The position numbers and the translations under genes were made by a program. The notes beneath the pieces were generated by a model that was not told the DNA's origin, made no database searches, and was given only the letters and a program-made list of their open reading frames with translations. From the NCBI GenBank assembly GCA_031422555.1, contig JANPLZ010000046.1, positions 1 through 26,468 of the forward strand: a DNA stretch of 26,468 bases, given 5' to 3'. Of the stretch, positions 24,978-26,468 are shown piece by piece. This stretch comes from JANNAT01 sp031422555 (GTDB lineage: Bacteria; Pseudomonadota; Alphaproteobacteria; Rhodobacterales; Rhodobacteraceae). Position 1 is the stretch's first letter. Every line of letters starts with the position of its first letter.

Positions 24978-25045
24978 CCGGATTGGGTTCATTTCAAGAC
25001 ATTCATCGCGGTGAGATGGGGCAATAGAAATACAAGGCAAATAAA

Positions 25046-25073
25046 CAAAGCCGCCCAAAAATGAGCGGCTTTG
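25046..25073 (-). terminator. Intrinsic terminator of the glycoside hydrolase unit
   Basis: CAAAGCCGC (25046-25054) pairs perfectly with GCGGCTTTG (25065-25073) over 9 pairs with a 10-base loop. On the minus strand the stem ends in CTTTG followed by TTTATTTG. It lies about 50 bases beyond the stop of the minus-strand hydrolase gene, the position expected for its terminator. Confidence 0.75.
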
Positions 25074-25121
25074 ATGATTTACGACCCGCAATTCATCCAG
25101 AACGAATGTCGGTCGCCGGTT

Positions 25122-26045
25122 TCAGGTCGTAACGCGGTTGGCAATCCGCCAATCCGGCTTGGGGAAATTGTCCGGCCAAGGATAGACTTCGGCCTGATCA
25201 AAATAAACCACCCCAACCAGTTGTGGCATCTCGGGGCGGGCGACGCGCACCTTTGCTTCCAAACTGGCGACATATTCGGCCGTGCCGGTGTAGCCCAATT
25301 CGGCAACCACCACCGGTTTACCCAAATCCTGGACGTTGTCATACCGCTCGGTCAACAATTCGGGATAGGTGCGGGCACCGCCCAGAATGGCCTTTTCCCA
25401 TGCCTCATAGCCAAAGATCGACAGGCCAACCAGATCGACGTAAGCGTCTCCGGGGTAATAATCCTTGGCATTTTCCTGCCCGATGGGCGACCAGACAACG
25501 TTGATCTTTGGGGCCTCGGCGCGGCAAATATCGATCATGCGTTTATACGAGGAAATATAATTTTCGGGTTTCCACGTCGACCAGATAAACTGGCCGTCGT
25601 CGGTTTCCATCTCATGGCCCCAGCGCACTGATACCGGGCTTTGCAATGTCGCAATCACTTGGCAAATGCTGCGCATATTGCTGTCGTAATACCCATCACG
25701 GATGCCATTGAACAAGAAGTCTGCGGTGTTACGCTCATCCCGGGTCCAGGTCCACGGCTCTCTGGTGATCAACAGCGCCAGTCTGCGTTACAGGGCATAA
25801 ACATCGGCATCTTGCAAAGATGCCAGCGACACATCTTGCCAAGGCAAAATCACATGCTCTATGGTCAGGGCGGTATCGGCGCTGAAATCGCCACCGGGAT
25901 TATAGGCCCCGAACGGCAATTCGCCCGGTGGGGCAGCCAACGTTTGGCTGGTCATGGCGACTGCCACCAATATAGCCAAGCCAGAGCTTGCAGCGAAATT
26001 CAGTTTGGCTTGCTGCTGTGGCCCTCGTGTGCGTGCGTTCATCAT
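25122..26045 (-). pseudogene. GH26-like glycoside hydrolase split by an in-frame stop codon
   Basis: A single frame of 308 codons encodes an exported beta-mannanase-like protein, interrupted only by TAA at 25788-25790. The first 85 residues include a hydrophobic signal segment (SSGLAILVAVAMTSQTLA) and PFGAYNPGGDFS. After the stop the frame continues RRLALLITREPWTWTRDERN and contains the GH26-type acid/base Glu in SVRWGHEMETD and the nucleophile Glu in VVVAELGY. No ATG with a ribosome binding site follows the stop, so the second half is unlikely to be made alone. A single nonsense change is the simplest explanation; readthrough or a sequencing error are alternatives. It follows a glycosyltransferase fragment, as in exopolysaccharide loci where a hydrolase trims the polymer. 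Confidence 0.8.
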
Positions 26046-26124
26046 TTTTGGGCCCCGCTCCTGAAATTGTTGTCAAAATTCGCTAATTTACCGTGATTGT
26101 CCGGCTTCTGATCCAACCGGGATC

Positions 26125-26468
26125 TCACACAAATTCTACCAGCGCCCGCGTATACCCTGTTTGAAACAATCCGTGAAATGCGGCTTCGGTTTGCAGCCAT
26201 GTTCGTGCTGCCCCGCTTGCTGCCGCGTTTGCAGCACAGATTGACGGTGCGCTGACATAGCCTACCGCCGCATCGGCGAACGGGCGAATGATTTCTTGCA
26301 GATAGCCGGGTTGCGGAACGTGATCAAAATCCAGCTGGCTGACCAGATCGTAGTTTTCATAGCCGCTATTTTCATAAAAATACGCCAGATTGCCTTCTTT
26401 GCAGCGCGCCCGGCGGGGCCAGGTTTTCTGGTGATACGCCGGTATCCCTTTGCGCGACGATACCATCA
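26125..26468 (-). pseudogene. Family 2 glycosyltransferase, internal fragment (5' end beyond window, 3' end truncated)
   Basis: The visible 114 codons contain the GT2 / cellulose-synthase-like core: HARCKEG-type substrate loop (RRARCKEGNLAYFYE), the metal-binding DxD in VSQLDFDHVPQPGYL, and GYVSAPSICAANAA. The frame starts outside the window. Homologous enzymes go on for several hundred residues, with QxxRW and membrane helices. Here the frame ends in GYTRALVEFV and TGA shortly after the DxD region, so the 3' half is missing. The gene is probably broken. It reads toward the damaged GH26-like gene, which suggests an exopolysaccharide locus undergoing loss. Confidence 0.75.

Overview
The window looks like a chromosomal segment of a GC-rich alphaproteobacterium, most likely a Rhodobacterales/Roseobacter-group organism. 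It opens at the 3' end of a ribosomal RNA operon in the typical alphaproteobacterial order (5S rRNA end, then initiator tRNA-Met). Proteins, FNR-type promoters and gene order fit that group. The taxonomic call is inference from gene content, since no 16S is present.

Layout. (1) 1-190: end of an rrn operon with its terminator. (2) 190-418: non-coding, holding a tandem pair of 22-bp repeats that resembles an insertion-sequence end. (3) 419-8946: a low-oxygen arginine-catabolism block. A P-type cation ATPase and an arginine deiminase operon (YfcC-type transporter, arcA, arcB, arcC, Zn alcohol dehydrogenase) diverge from a shared, perfect FNR/FixK box (TTGAT-N4-ATCAA). (4) 8938-14085: a Crp/Fnr regulator without the FNR cysteines, a small conserved-looking protein, a decayed cbpA/cbpM chaperone locus, a universal stress protein, and a 34-residue Met-rich membrane peptide translationally coupled to a CopA-like copper ATPase. 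The last two units diverge from a second FNR-like box. (5) 14086-17922: a graveyard. A long exonuclease-RecQ helicase gene is broken by frameshifts and its middle is replaced by an intact opposite-strand glyoxalase-family gene. A relic of a solute-binding protein follows. (6) 18003-24535: an agmatine/polyamine block. It holds N-carbamoylputrescine amidase, a 2-oxoglutarate/Fe(II) oxygenase related to BesD/HalD, a small membrane protein, and a tight operon of cytosolic agmatine deiminase, a minimal LuxR-type regulator, a Tat-exported agmatine deiminase and a single-pass membrane protein, diverging from a LysR regulator. (7) 24536-26468: a possible tiny secreted peptide, two terminators, a GH26-like glycoside hydrolase split by an in-frame stop, and the truncated end of a family-2 glycosyltransferase running off the window.

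How it fits together. Arginine is the common theme. The arc genes turn arginine into ornithine, ammonia, CO2 and ATP under oxygen limitation. The agu genes turn agmatine (decarboxylated arginine) into putrescine. The stress protein, ATPases, alcohol dehydrogenase and Crp/Fnr regulator match a low-oxygen regulon. The most unusual parts are the paired cytosolic and Tat-exported agmatine deiminases with a private regulator and membrane partner, the Asp-retaining BesD-like oxygenase beside them, and the concentration of pseudogenes in three intervals.
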